Source of the DNA: Silurus meridionalis
Lineage: Eukaryota; Chordata; Actinopteri; Siluriformes; Siluridae
Assembly: GCF_014805685.1 (NCBI RefSeq)
Contig: NC_060909.1
Location: 5,793,792 to 5,857,791, forward strand
Direction: 5' to 3'
Length of the DNA stretch: 64,000 nucleotides
This document shows positions 1-61,723 of the stretch, piece after piece. Within the stretch, counting starts at the first letter, position 1; each line of letters begins with the position of its first letter. The position numbers were made by a program, and so were the translations under genes. Below the pieces are notes generated by a model that saw only the letters and a list, made by a program, of their open reading frames with translations, was not told where the DNA came from and did not search any database.

Positions 1-704
1 GTATTATGTACATTACGCAACACCACCCCCCTCCCCCCACACACAAACCGGCGCGGATTTGCGCAGCTGTCTGCATTCTGTATTTATTTTTTTTTCCGTC
101 CTAATTGCACACAATCATACCCACATTTTGCACATCAGATAAATGTAATCATCTGCTTCTCACAGTTTGGCTTGAGCATGTCCGGATCCCCAGCACTCAT
201 ATTTCATTGTGTTAATCAGCAGTTATCATGGTAAATGACCAGATTGAAAATCAATGGATTTTGTGTTTGACTTGGCGCTGTGGTCTAGACTGATTGTCAC
301 TAGTGCTAAAAGGCGCTGGAATGCCAGCTGTTTTGGTGAGACGTTGCGCGTGCAGCAGCAGTAATTCCCAGAGTGCTTTATAAATAGCTCAGTGTGATGA
401 ACCCAAGCCTTTTTCTAACATTTTTAACCCACTAAATCTGCAGCTCATTTCAGGCAGTTAGACTCAAGGTTAAGATGATAACCTTGATGATTGGATTTAA
501 AATCATAGTATTTCTGGATTACGTTAGTTCTTACATCATACATGGATTCGCTCCTGTGTATGAACCATTGCCTGAAGTGAGAATGCTTGCCCTCACCCTT
601 TTGCCCTCTTTTGACATTATCGTGATCTGTATATATATTTTCTTTTTGTTCATTCTCTGCTATCTTTCCATCTTTCTGTCTCGTTCAATCTGTTTGCTCC
701 ACAG
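1..704 (+). other. madd intron (3' part)
   Basis: No exon recognised. The stretch ends in a pyrimidine-rich tract and the CAG acceptor of the first visible madd exon. The 81-codon open frame near 475-720 has no coding features beyond its overlap with that exon. Confidence 0.6.
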
Positions 705-32571
<31,867 letters not shown>

Positions 32572-34130
32572 TGCACACCTCTGTACTGCCTGCCGTATTA
32601 TATCCGGTCCAGAAACCTCCCTGTAAACGCTACACTGTACCACACTGTACACTTACTGTACAGGACGTCCACACACCTGCTTTCTTATTCGCTCGCACAC
32701 GGATTCCTCACACTTATCCACCTTATGCTCAGTATCTAATTAGGCTTAAACAAGCTCATATAGCAAGTTTTACTATTCTACCTTCTCCCTACAGTGTATG
32801 TATCAGAATGGAACCATAACCGCATCTCCTGGAGATCTTTCCTCAACTCTTATTCGTCACTGTCCTCGTTTTAACGCTGCCGTCCCTTTCTCTTGCACGT
32901 GAGCAGAGGTGTCCACACTATGCCAGCACTAAATATCAGCAATCGGTATGTGCAGAAGTGTGTCCTCTGTCCTAGCAAGCTCTCCAGCTTCTGCTTTTTC
33001 CCCCCTAACCCATCCGTAGAAAAATAATAACGCGCATTAACTGTGAACGTAACATCCATCCTGTCCAATTTAAAACGCTTCACACTACGGAGCAATAGAG
33101 TGTGTGTTTATAACGGAGTGAATATGAGCCTTAGCAGGTGACCGCACAGTGTTTCAATGTTTAATTCATCCTGTTCCCTCTCCTGTATTTGGTCCACGGT
33201 GTGTGTGTACATCTTTAGCTTTGCCATGAGCCTACTGTACTAGTTCTACTGTACTGTCTGTGATTATAAAAACAAAAAAACAAAAAACAGCTGTGATAAA
33301 TTGCATGTTGCTGTAAGAAAATGAAGAGAAAAAAAAAACACTGGATAGTAATACAAGAAACCTATGCTGTACATTTCACTAGAGCAATGTTTAAAAAGAA
33401 ATGTAACGTTCTAAAACAAACTGTGGTTTGTTGAGTAGATGTGCAATACTGTAGTGGGTATGAAGAACAAGTTGTCCACTGTCACCCGAGAGACTGTGTG
33501 TGTGTTTGAATGCATTTCCTGAACCACGGGTATTGAGTGTGTGTGTGTGAACGCTGAAACAGCTGCTTTTGGAGATCTCTCATGTTCAGATGTGGGTCCT
33601 GTGAGTGTAACTGATGCAGTGTCTTCAATTCATTGTTTGAGAGAATCTACGCATTTCGTTTAGACAAACGTCACGTTTAAATTAATTTCTTGCTTTTGTG
33701 GGTGTGTGTGTGTGTGTCAAGGATTGTGCATCTCGGATACACATTTTTAATGTTCTTTTATGTGGTGTTTAAATTTTAAACAGTTGTCCATTTCAGAACG
33801 TGTACGTCGATGATGGTATCTCCACGATGAGCAATCGTTTTTAGATGGTCTTAAAGGCCCCGTAGGCTTAGTTGTAAATAGCACAAGATTGATTCATCAG
33901 GTCAAAGAGTCTCCAAAGACAGATGTTTTGAAACGAGTGCTGTGCGGCTGAAAGAAACAGACACTCTAGCATCTGAGCTAGTCAGGTCTTTCATTCGGTC
34001 CCATTTACTACTGAAAACAAGAGGGGAAAAGGAGAACAGAGTTGTGTTGGATGTAAATATTTCAGTGTTTGAAAAGTATTTATAGAACCTGTACAGCTTT
34101 GGCAATATGACAATAAAAGATGTCTAACCC
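32572..34130 (+). other. madd: madd 3' untranslated region
   Basis: No open frame of interest. Ends shortly after AATAAA at 34112. Length about 1.56 kb, inferred from the first good signal. Confidence 0.7.
34112..34117 (+). terminator. polyadenylation signal AATAAA (madd)
   Basis: AATAAA followed by AGATG and then, about 20 nt later, GT and T-rich sequence, as expected of a cleavage site. Confidence 0.75.
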
Positions 34131-34389
34131 AAAGTAGTGTTTTTTTTTGTTGTTTGTTTGTTTTTTATTTGAACATCCTGCTTTGTGTTCAGCTGGAAAT
34201 GAATGTGGAGTCTCTTTATTCTCGTTTTTTTTTTTTAGGGAGTCTTCATCTTGGAGGAAATTCAGCCTACATGTTAGATCAACAAATCAGGTCTGATGGA
34301 TTGAGGTAATAAAGCTACATAAAACGTTCTTTACTAAACGAAACAGAATTGTGAAATTTACAAGGTGGCATCAAAACGTTTCAAAACTA

Positions 34390-34885
34390 AAGATGCGATT
34401 CTGACATTTTGCTATTTTACTGTGAACAGCGAGTTAGAACAAAGAGCAAACTGTGCCAATCTGAGATGTTTGGCACGCCGATGCTGCAGTCAGTCGTTCG
34501 AGGTGTTTTGATCGGCACGCACGCTTCAAGAACAGAAGAACATTTCTGGAAGGCGACGAGAGATCAGAAAGACCTTCCGCGAGCTCAACCCCAGAACATG
34601 TTGAAACCATTTGACAGCTTGTGCATGATCTTTTTAGAACAATCCACATGATCTCACTTCAGCCACCACCCTACTCACCAGATTCAAGCTAATGCAAACT
34701 TCTCCCGCTTCCCGAAGAAGATCCAGCTCAAAGGTTGCTGTTTGTACACCATTGCGGAGATCCAGCGCGAATCACAGGAAGTAGCTTGACATGCTTCGGA
34801 AAGAAGCCTTCCAGGACACATTCCAGAAGTTGCAGGAACTCTGGGAGGGCTGTACTGCTGTGCAAGGGGACTATTTTGAAGTGTC
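34390..34885 (+). pseudogene. mariner-type transposase remnant
   Basis: Around 34540-34640 one frame shows DERSERP and TPEHVETI, typical of the N-terminal half of mariner transposases. From 34665 it jumps to a C-terminal segment (QLKGC ... IAEIQRESQEV, then AFQDTF). The central catalytic region is missing and frames shift, so it is an internally deleted dead copy. Confidence 0.75.
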
Positions 34886-35915
34886 GTATTTTGTGTAGCA
34901 CCATTGATATTTAGAACTGCTTTAATCCTTCTGGGCTTGGAATTCACCAGAGCGCCAAAGGTTGTTCCTGGAATCCTCTTCCACTCCTCCAAAATGACAT
35001 CATAGAGCTGCTTCTCCACCTTCCGCTTGAGAATGCCCCACAAGTGCTCAATAGGGTTCAGGGCTGGAGACATACTTGGCCACTCCATCACCTTTAACTT
35101 CCTCAGCAAGGCATTTGTCATCTTTTCATATATTGGGGAAACTGCTGTTTGACACAGTTTCTGAAGGAAAGGCATCATGTTCTGCTTCAGAATGTCAGTC
35201 CATATTGAAATCCATGTTTCTCTAAATAAACTGCAGCTCCCCAGTACCAGCAGCACTCATTCAGCCCCAGACCATGATGCTACCACCACCATGTTTGACT
35301 GTAGGCAAGACACAATTTTCTTGGTGCTCCTCACCAGGGCCACACATCCTGGACACCATCTCTTCTGAGCCAGCTTCAGAAGAGTCTTCCTCCTGGGATG
35401 ACGGCCATGCAAACCCGACTTGTTGCAGTTTGCGGCGTATGGTCTGAGCGCTAATGACCACAGAATGAGGACTCTACTTCTTTGATAGACCCTTGCGAGG
35501 TCTGTTCTGTGTGGAACCCATTTTGAAAAACCTCTGTATGACCCTGGCCACTGTACTGGAACTCTGTATCGGCCATCTTTGTGTAGAGCAACAATTCTAA
35601 TTCTCAAATCCTAAAAGTCTTTACCATGAGGTTCCATGTTGAACATTCAGTGGTCAGTATGAGAGAAATGTACTCAAAGCACCACATTTTAACTGCTCTA
35701 ATACAAGATACACACATTTCTATGATCTCGTCAAGCAGACAAAAACAAGAACATGATTAATAGAACGTGTGGCTTTGCACAGTTACATGACATACAGCTG
35801 TTATTACTGAGGGTGTACTCACTTTTGTTGCCAGTTATTTTGACAATAATGGCTGTATGTTATTTTCAGAGGACAGTAAATCTGTACTGCTACACAAACT
35901 GCACATGCAATACTG
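34886..35915 (-). mobile_element. Tc1-like element, degenerate
   Basis: Antisense transposase: SPALNPIEHLWGILKRKVEK at the DDE end (34990-35080), an ISAQTIRRKLQQVG helix region near 35420-35460, then a terminal region with GTACTCACTTTTGTTGCCAG at 35815. The outermost end is replaced by a GATA repeat. Several frame breaks. Confidence 0.88.
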
Positions 35916-35926
35916 AATATTAAAGT

Positions 35927-35929
<3 letters not shown>

Positions 35930-35977
<48 letters not shown>
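35930..35977. repeat. (GATA)n microsatellite
   Basis: Twelve or so tandem ATAG units at the truncated end of the Tc1 copy. Confidence 0.96.
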
Positions 35978-35978
<1 letters not shown>

Positions 35979-37662
35979 AGTATAAGATAAAAATATAAGG
36001 ATGGTGTTTTATTGTGTATGTCGTGCTTGGACTCACCGGTGTGTTCATTTCCTGCTACATGGGCTCTACTTGTGCTGCAATTGCTTATTTCTAGCAAATG
36101 CACCAGGGTGTGTGAAATGCAGAGTTAATGTTATAAAGTGTGCCACCGTTGATTTAAGTATTTATTACCTTTCAAAACGCGTACACAATCTCCTTCTGAG
36201 AAGCTTTATTAATATGAGAATAAAAGTACATTACTAGCATCACTGATGCCACCCTGAAAATAGTTATATCTGGATAGAGAGTGAGTGAGCTTTATCTGTA
36301 TACAGCAAAACACACAGTTAAGACACTGAGGTGACAAAGGTTATGACAATGAGGAAAAAAAATTCCATGAGGTTACATACATACTTTAATAATGTACCCT
36401 AAAAATGGAAGATGTTTCAACATTCTGTGCTGTTTGTCTAACCATCTTAACAGGCGCCATCGCGGAGCTGCTGAGAACACGCACGCCATGAAACATAAAT
36501 AAAATATAAATAGAACAGCAGCGAGGGACTGTTTATGCATTGCAGGTGCAGGTTTTAGAATAATAGTTATGGAAAAAAAATATTTACATGAAATGCTTCT
36601 CCTTGGGACGATTTGACACGACTCTGCGATTTCCTCCACGTGAACGATGCTGTACCCTGCTGAATTTAGTTACTGGGGCGTCCCAGGTACAGGCGACCCA
36701 CGGCGCCTTTGTGCAAACCATCAACTGATAAAACAGTCCCACAGATATATTTACTGTCTGGGGCTGGAATTGCTTCTCTACTGACACAATCCTCAATAAT
36801 AAGCAATAGCATAACGTCTTCCAAGCTTTTTCCAATGGTTATAAACGTTCTCAAGCAGATTTATGGTTTGAATTTAAGTTATGGCTTTAATTTCTGCACC
36901 CTCAGTACATAATTACATTTTCTCATGGCATGTTCCTTCATTTTTTTCTTAGTGACCAAAGATTACGAACACCATGCTGGGAGAATTTTCTTTCGATTTT
37001 GTTTGCACTTCTGCACAATATCCTTCATTTACACTAAAAAGTAATGAAAATGTGCTCCTCTTTATTTTTACTGAGTAGGAGTTTCGGTGTGTGCAGTGCT
37101 TCTATATTATGTGCTGTGTCCTGCTTGCTTTCATTATATGAGCGAGACGGTATAGAATGTGCATTTCCAAATAGTTTACGTAGTATTTTACTAATCGTAT
37201 CTGTAAAGTCACCATGAGAATTACTGCTACGTTCCCTGGCTGACCCACAGTTAGGCAGGATACGGATCGTTCTGAGGGGGGTCTTTTTGTCATGATGAGC
37301 TGTTGTTTAGAGGATGAGTTGTATAGCATTAAGTTAAAGAAAAAAAATGCTTAGTGACATTAGACCACAGAATTAATAAATACTAATTTGGCAACTTATT
37401 AACATTGAAGTTCAGGACTAATGATGTCCTTCGTGAATTCAAGACGTTTTGGCAAGTTCCATATAATGACGTTTTTTGAACGTTCAGTTTCTTTTAAATA
37501 CGATTTGCCAGCAATGTGAGAGCATTTCGTTCACAACACACTGTGCTGTCTAATCGCTTAGAATATTTATGGTTTAAAAGAGCAATTGCAATCAATTACA
37601 AAATGTTTTTACCATTCTGGTGTACCATCCTTTCAGACAGAGTTAAAAAAGCGTCAAAGAAT

Positions 37663-37668
37663 TTTATT
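37663..37668 (-). terminator. probable polyadenylation signal of bbox1
   Basis: AATAAA on the - strand, about 165 nt after the bbox1 stop codon. Other AATAAA-like sites lie further on, so the 3' end is not certain. Confidence 0.5.
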
Positions 37669-37831
37669 TTTTTTTTACCTTCAAGTACCTAGCTAAAGAA
37701 AAACAAAACAAAAAAGAAAACATATCCACCGAATTACACGATAGGGTTCGCTAAGCAGCGTACAACAGTTTAGCGTCAATCTTAGACTCCTACTGACAGT
37801 ACTTGTGTTTCAGATGAAGTAAACAGAATTC

Positions 37832-54120
<16,289 letters not shown>

Positions 54121-55239
54121 GGAAACACATAAAAAGGGTTGCGTGGTTAGATAATTACTTTACAGCCTTGTATATGATAACCACACAGATTTACGACAAA
54201 TTTATTACAAGATGATAATCTCAATATTCACTGTTAAAGCATACTGATATGATCTTTTTGTAAAATATCTAGTCGCACTGCATGATTGTGAAAAAGTATG
54301 GTTTGTACACCATTCATTGATTTCAAATGGAAATCTATTAGTGAACAAACATTACAACACTGCTATTAAAGTCATCATACTAGACCTTTAACCTTTAACC
54401 CATACTACTGTAAATCTAAAGCTGAACTCTGACCTAAAGGGGTATGACTCCACTTTTGGCGTAAACAAACCTTATTTATTTATTCAAACCAACTGTTCAC
54501 TGCCACACAAATGCATATTACATAATCACATTTTATATTATTCAGGTAGTTCTACAGAGGTGTGGTAATGAAATTTAGCAGGAAAATCTCTGATCTTTGA
54601 GGAAAAAGTTTTGTATGGATTCATAATTTTAGTTTATGTTCATGTGTCAGGGGAAATAAAGCTCTATTTTGCCATCTATAAAATGACCAGTGAAAAAAGG
54701 AAATAAAAAAACAGATATCCCATTATATCTGGTGGAAAAAATACAGTGCAGGTACTGCTTACAACCACAAAGTCGAAGACTACCTGTACAGAAAAAATAA
54801 ATTTGGCACTGCTTTTAAGCACACTCCAGGATGTATTCCTTTTTTATCCTGATATTATGGATTGAAGTCCATAGTGAGCAGCTAGAATCCAAACTGTTAA
54901 AGCAAACACCCTGAGAGGCGCATGAGAGGAATCAGACAAACACATCCATCCTCTTCCCAATACCCAAAAATGGGATTATAAATTAGTCTTCCATAATTAT
55001 AAATTGTAGATAAACAGTACTGTGTTAAAAAGATTTTTTACTAAAGTTTAGGTCTTTACTATTCATGCAAACTCAAAAGTTAAAGCAGAAGTAAGCATAC
55101 ATTGTTTTTGTTAAGGGATCCATTTGGGACCATCCACAGCAACAGGCTTCCAAAGATGCCAAAACGTAACCAAGTAATTCAAACAGCAACAAAACATGTA
55201 CAACATGCAGAATGTACGCACATTTTTTAGCACACCTAA

Positions 55240-55460
55240 AGGCTATATACATCGTATTGCCAAAAGTTTTTACCATAAAGCCCTCATTGGACAAACCATT
55301 ATGTTAATAATAAGCTCCACTCCTCTGGGAACAATGTCCATTCAACATTGGAACGTTGCTATAGGGAGTAATAATAGCATGACTTAAGCACTGATGTCAT
55401 TAATCAAACACTGAAGTCGGGCCAGACGATCTGGCACATAGCCAATCTTTCAGGTCATCC
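55240..55460. mobile_element. Tc1-like non-autonomous fragment
   Basis: Starts CTATATACATCGTATTGCCA AAAGT and follows with CTCTGGGAACAATGTCC, related in order to the 9826 element. Right end unclear. Confidence 0.5.
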
Positions 55461-55484
55461 TAGAGGTCTTTAGTGGGGGTGAGG

Positions 55485-55487
<3 letters not shown>

Positions 55488-55545
<58 letters not shown>

Positions 55546-55564
55546 TACATACACACACGCACAC

Positions 55565-55627
<63 letters not shown>
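55488..55627. repeat. (TA)n-(CA)n-(TA)n microsatellite
   Basis: TA run, short CACA/CATA segment, then a second TA run ending near 55627. Confidence 0.95.
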
Positions 55628-55629
<2 letters not shown>

Positions 55630-56859
55630 AAAAATATTTTCTTGTTTTTTATTGACGCAGTTTATTATTAACATTTGTAATCATCGTAATTTGAACAGTT
55701 CACATTTTTCAAACAATTTTAAAGAGTGTCTGCTTGGTTAAATAATATAAAAATTGATTTCTTCTACATAAAAATAAAATAAATCAAATTAATGCAACAC
55801 ATTTATTATATCGATTAAATGGAGTAAATTAAAAATTGATTAAATTAAATTGATTAAATTAAATGTAATCATAAAATAGTTTGTTAGACCCTATTAGGTA
55901 ATACAGATGTGCAAGTTTGTGTGTATTTTACATTTAATATTAGATATGATCTATTTAACTACTTATTTTAGCATGATTTAACAAATGTCTTCATTCCTTC
56001 CATCCTTCATTCATTCACTTCCTCGATATGTGGAAGTGTCAGTAATTTCTCTTTTTAAGAGAAGTCCCTGAAGCTGGACTGTAAAACACTGAAGAATCTG
56101 TACCTTCCTGGTTAGCGGCTAACGCTAGCTCTATGGATTCTTTAGCATTTCATGCATTTGCAATTTGCAAAACAAATCTTAGTGAGTCGTCACAGTGACA
56201 CTGTGTTAACTCTAGTTTCTTTTTTTATACCCCTGGCTTTGTTGTGTATATTTTTAAGTTTGATAATAATAATAAAAAATGTTCTCAAAGTGCGAAGACT
56301 AAACAAACTTGCGGTCCTCCACTTAATACGTTCCTGAGGGGAACTCAGATTTTAACTGTGTTCCGCACGTAAAAAGGACTGCATTCGGTACACATGTGCA
56401 CAAAGCTGAAAGCCCTGTGATGAAAAATTGTTAGCTAGATATAGGTGTGATGGTCTGCTGTTCACATGCTCTTTTATTAAGTCTAAATGTATGTGATGTC
56501 ATAATGACTTCCTGATGATACAAGCACATGTTCAAGCTCATGCACACTAAATACTAATAATCCATTATTACATTTTTGATAAATTGGATTCAAAATAAAT
56601 GATTAACATTTGTATTTTTGATAGCTTTCTTACTTTTGCAGGAGACTATATGTCTGGAAATCTTATTATCCCTCTGAATATTATTTCGCTGGTAAAATGC
56701 GCCTACTCAGAACCATGAATATGGACTTCCAAGCAACACCGTGGTCACAGTAAGACAACACAAAAGACATCCTGCATACACACAAATATATTGTATGTAT
56801 TACGTGGAAGGCTCTGTGACGTATGATGTTTATCTCGGGTGCAGCGCGAGACAAGCGCG

Positions 56860-56867
56860 TGACGTCA
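56860..56867. promoter_or_regulatory. consensus CRE, TGACGTCA
   Basis: Perfect palindromic cAMP-response element inside a CpG-rich patch (GCGCGTGACGTCAGCGC), 2.7 kb upstream of the bbox1 coding start. Function inferred only. Confidence 0.4.
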
Positions 56868-56900
56868 GCGCACGACCGCACGCGCCCTATCGACAGAAGT

Positions 56901-56913
56901 AGGTGAAAGGTCG
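56901..56913 (+). promoter_or_regulatory. DR1-like nuclear receptor site
   Basis: AGGTGAAAGGTCG: two AGGTCA-like half sites one base apart, as bound by PPAR/RXR or HNF4. Each half differs from consensus by one base. Confidence 0.3.
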
Positions 56914-57174
56914 CGCGATAAAAAAAAGAAAAAAAAACGCCGGCTTTACTTCCGGTCATGTTCGCTTGCTTTTACACAGATGCTGTTGTTATTTGTAAAC
57001 GGAAATCAATGGGGGAAAAACATATTTCATACACAATATTAAACTGTTATAGACAGAGATGTTATGAATACCATATGCACGCACGCTAGCAAACAAAAAC
57101 ATCAGCAATGAGAGAGAGTAGAAAGAATGGTGTTGTGATGATGTCCTTTGTGTGTATGTGTGTAAGGAGCTTTA

Positions 57175-57188
57175 ACACGTGCACGTGT
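57175..57188. promoter_or_regulatory. double E-box palindrome
   Basis: ACACGTGCACGTGT, a perfect 14-bp palindrome holding two CACGTG boxes (57176-57181 and 57182-57187). Confidence 0.35.
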
Positions 57189-57299
57189 GAATGACGAGAC
57201 GTGACGAAAAAACGAGTGTATGCACCAGCTGAAAATAAACTTACCTTGTGTGAAGAAAAGGAAGCTTCAGTGTGTCAGAGTGCACCAAGAAGGAGATGT

Positions 57300-57323
57300 G
57301 TGTGTGTGTGTGTGTGTGTGTGT
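57300..57323. repeat. short (GT)n run
   Basis: About twelve GT units. Confidence 0.8.
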
Positions 57324-57800
57324 GGAGAGAGGAAGTGTGTGAAAGGTCGCTGTGCTTTCAGTATCAATACACACCCTCATGCATCAGGTTTCACGTACCC
57401 TCCACTTATTAGAATTAAATAGCATGTTTTAAAAACCATTAAATGTCTCCATAGAAAATGATGAATTGAATTGATAACTTTGTCATTTATAAAATTATTT
57501 GATAGTATTTGCTGTATTTATTTGTTATATCTGAAGATAGTAGTAAGAAAGTCAAATCACTGATTTACTATACAAGTCAATTCTTCGTACCTTTGCAATC
57601 AAAAATCATGCTACTTCAAGATATCTTGGCCAAAACACTTAATAGTCACACAATTGAGGGTTTGCGATTTCCCTACACTTAAACCCACATCAGGATGGAA
57701 TGACGTGTGGAAATATTTGAAAATATTAATTTTAATATGAATCTATTAATAGGGGAAGAGTTTCAGTGTGAATGATCTCGTTTTAATAACTTTTTTAAGT

Positions 57801-57823
57801 AGAAGAAGAAGAAGAAGAAGAAG
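57801..57823. repeat. (GAA)n microsatellite
   Basis: AGA/GAA triplets at the truncated left end of the adjoining Tc1 copy. Confidence 0.9.
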
Positions 57824-59286
57824 TTTGGACACAACCACTTCTTCAGTAGTTTTTTTCTTATGAGAGAACACATCTGGAATTATATTTATATTAAACAAAA
57901 TCTTGTTAAATAACCCAGAATAGGTTTCATATTTTCAATTCTTCAAAGTAGCCACCTTCAGCTTTGATGACAGTTCTGCACACTCTTGGCATTCACTTTG
58001 TCAGCCTCATGAGGTGGTGACCTGGAATAGTTTTTAAACCATCTTGATGAGTTCCCAGAGGTGTCAGTGCTTGTTAACTGCTTTTCCCTCACCCTCTGGT
58101 CCAACTCATTCCAAATCATTTCAAATGGATTTAGATCAGGTGATTGTGGAAGTCATCTGATGCAGCAATACATCAATCTCCTCCTTAAACAAAAAGCTCT
58201 TACATAAACTAGAGGTGTGTTTGTGGTCACTGTCCTGTTGAAAAACAAGTTTTGGTTCCACTATTCCCTACATTTTGACTAAATCACCAGCAGTGTCACC
58301 AGCAAAACATCCACACACCATCATACCGCCTTCATGCTTCACAGTGGAAACTACACATTCAGGAACCATCCAGTCACCCCCTTGTATGTTTAACAAAGTT
58401 ACACGGCAGTTACAACCAAAAATCTTACATTTGAACTCATTAGACCAAAGAACAGTTTTCCACTAATCTAAAGTCTATTAATTGTAATTCTTGGCCCAAC
58501 AAGTCTCCTCTGCTTGTTGTTCTTTCAAAGGAATGGTTTCTTTGCTGCAATTTGACCATGAAGGCCTGACTCACGCAGTCTCCTTTGCATAGTGGATGTT
58601 GAAATATGTCTACTACTTGAAGTTGGAGAAGCATTTTTGCACTGTATGCAATGGTCTGAGGCTGGACATTTTAATAAACGTATCCTTTGCAGCAGAGGTA
58701 GCTCTTGTTTTGTTTTTTTTTCTGGGACGGTTCACGGTTTCATCAAAGCGAGTAATGGTTTTAGAGACTGCACTTGGGGATACATTTACAGTTCTTATGA
58801 TTTTTCATAGTAATTGTGCTTTATTTCTTAAATGATTAAAGGACTGTCTTTTCTCTTTACTTAACTGAGTGTTTCTTGCCATAATATGGATTTGTATAGT
58901 TTTGTAGTAGCACAAACTTGGCCCTGTACTCATCCTTTCCTCAGCACAAGACAACTGATAGTCAAAAGCACATTAGGAAGCCAAGAAATGTCAGAAAATT
59001 ATATAAAAAAAAACTCTTAAAATGGCACACACGTGATCTGAAAACCGTGAATCTGATGAGAGAACGCTATAAGTCTCATCAACGCCATATATGCCACTTT
59101 GGATCGTCTAAAATGTAAAACATATTCTGGGTTATTTAACACTTTTTAGTTTACTACATAATTCTATACATGTTCTTTCGTATTTTGGATGTATTCATTA
59201 ATAATGTACAGTGTTGAAAATAATAAAAAATAAAAAAAAAAGCAACTGAATAAGAAGGTGTGTCGAAGATTTTGGACCGGTACTGT
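57823..59286 (-). mobile_element. Tc1-like element, degenerate (1.46 kb)
   Basis: Left AGTTTGGACACAACC and right GGTGTGTCGAAGATTTTGGA CC are degraded inverted ends of a common fish Tc1 family whose ends read TTTGGACACACC. Between them the - strand keeps transposase traces from a Met near 58881 (MARNTQLSKEKR) to the C-terminal segment near 57950. Many stops, no long frame. Confidence 0.82.
57945..58883 (-). pseudogene. Tc1 transposase pseudogene
   Basis: Reading frames are short. Residual blocks: MARNTQLSKEKR near the start and MPRVCRTVIKAEGGYF-like codons at the end. No intact catalytic frame. Confidence 0.75.
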
Positions 59287-60144
59287 TTAACCATGTGAGC
59301 TATTTTTGAACAATGAACTTGTCTAAAACTGGCCTTTTGTTGTGGTTTATTTAATAACACAAACATATTCGTAGGGATATTATTGTTTTTATTTGATTAT
59401 TAATAGACGTCGGGAGAAAGTCTATATACTAGAGGCGTTCTCCAAAAACTCACACACTATGTTCTGTAGCGTGAACATTTTACTCCAACCAGTGACAATT
59501 CCTGGTTTACAGCTACCCTAAAAATCTTTTTTTTTATTTTATGACATTTTTTCCCACATTTTTTACAGCTTAACAAAAACAGTCAGTAAAGAGAAAAGGG
59601 TTCCCCACAGCAGCTGTTTGTTAGCTTTGTAAGGTTCCTCAAGCACCTGTATGGCTTCATGGAGAAACTCACATACTTCTTTTTTTTTTCTAAAACTTGT
59701 ACTCAGGCTTTGCCTATAATTTATCTGGTCTGTTTGCAGATGCTGCCTTGGCACATGTTCTCTCAGAAATTTTAAAGACTGAACGTAAATGTGTGTAGAA
59801 AAGCCACTTTTTAAAATCCCATAAAATCCCACAGAGGAACAAATTCCTCCGACTTAGGTGAATTATGTGTGGTTTATACACATTATGATCAGAATGGAAA
59901 GTCTTAGCTCTTCCTGCTGTTACATTTAATCCTCCTTCCAGCAACACACGTCCCTAGTCTTTGCCGTTTTCTTTTTTTTTTTTTTACAGATTTCATCACA
60001 CAATTATAAATCTGCCCGCCTGCATAGCACTTTATGGTCCTGGATTCCAAATGTATTCTGTCTGTTAGATTGTAAAAAAAAAAAAAAGCCTGTTGCATTC
60101 CAACACTAAAACCCACGCACACACTGCCTCTTTAAAGTTTTTTT

Positions 60145-60150
60145 TTTATT
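60145..60150 (-). terminator. possible polyadenylation signal of fibin
   Basis: AATAAA on the - strand about 940 nt after the fibin stop. It is the first clear one I see in that direction; the 3' end is otherwise unknown. Confidence 0.4.
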
Positions 60151-61087
60151 ACAAAGTGGAATAAACAACCTCTCAGGAATGCAACTACACATGATAGGAA
60201 GCTTTGAAGTCCAATATTCCTGCCTGCAGTTATCTTGGTTGGTCAGAGAATACGTCATTTCAGTTTTGTTCGTTTTTTTTTCTCCTTCAATGAATAAATC
60301 GTACAAATATATTCATACTACAAAAAAACTCTAACATGAATACCTTACACTGTAGCCAGTTTTTTTTGCATGAAAAATATAGACACTCACAGTATAACAT
60401 CCTCAAAGCTCATATTAACATTAAAAGCTTTCCCCATTCAAAAAAGCTCTTACAAATATATTCTCTCCTCCTTTGAATAACAGTATTAAAAAGCTATTTT
60501 ACATCACATGTTTAAGCAGTGTGTATTTCAGGAGGTTTGTCAGCATGTTTAAGTGTTGCGAATACACCGCAGAGTTTTCAGGGTTATTTGTACACCTTGT
60601 GTGTTCAGTTTGGATGAGTGAAGACGGGATGGGAATTCAGCAATAGGGGGTTTATCTGGGTGCTAAATATGAATATGAATTTATAGATTATGATGTGCAA
60701 TGTACAACAACACAAAAAAACAAAACTAAAAATCTTTAGATTTTTTTTGCAGAATATGCACATTCAAGTAATGACTAAAATCATTTGGATAAATACTAGA
60801 AAAAGGAAGAAAATACGTTATTGATGCATATAAATACCTGAACATCATCTAAAAAAGATGGAACAGGTGGTTTAAACCCTGGTTCTATTTACTGTCACAA
60901 AGCCTGAGTATTATATGATCCTATCAGATGGAACAAGAAGGGAAATTAATGACTCCTGGTCCAGTCTGATGCAGTTCATCTAGAGTGTGAATAAAATAAT
61001 AAAATAAAAAACTGCCTTCTAAGGTATTGCACAAAATAGCTGCATTGTGTTCGCCAGACAGCCCTTTTCTTTTTTTTCTCTCCACGT

Positions 61088-61723
<636 letters not shown>

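Larger units (their letters stand above)
34131..37662. other. convergent spacer between madd and bbox1
   Basis: Holds a mariner remnant, a Tc1 remnant and a GATA repeat. From 36.0 to 37.6 kb I see only AT-rich sequence without a gene. Confidence 0.7.
54121..57822. other. region upstream of bbox1
   Basis: No coding gene. Contains TA tracts, a Tc1-like repeat fragment (55240-55460), a CpG-rich patch with CRE and DR1-like sites (56840-56950) and an E-box palindrome (57175-57188). A non-coding first exon of bbox1 may lie here but was not located. Confidence 0.5.
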
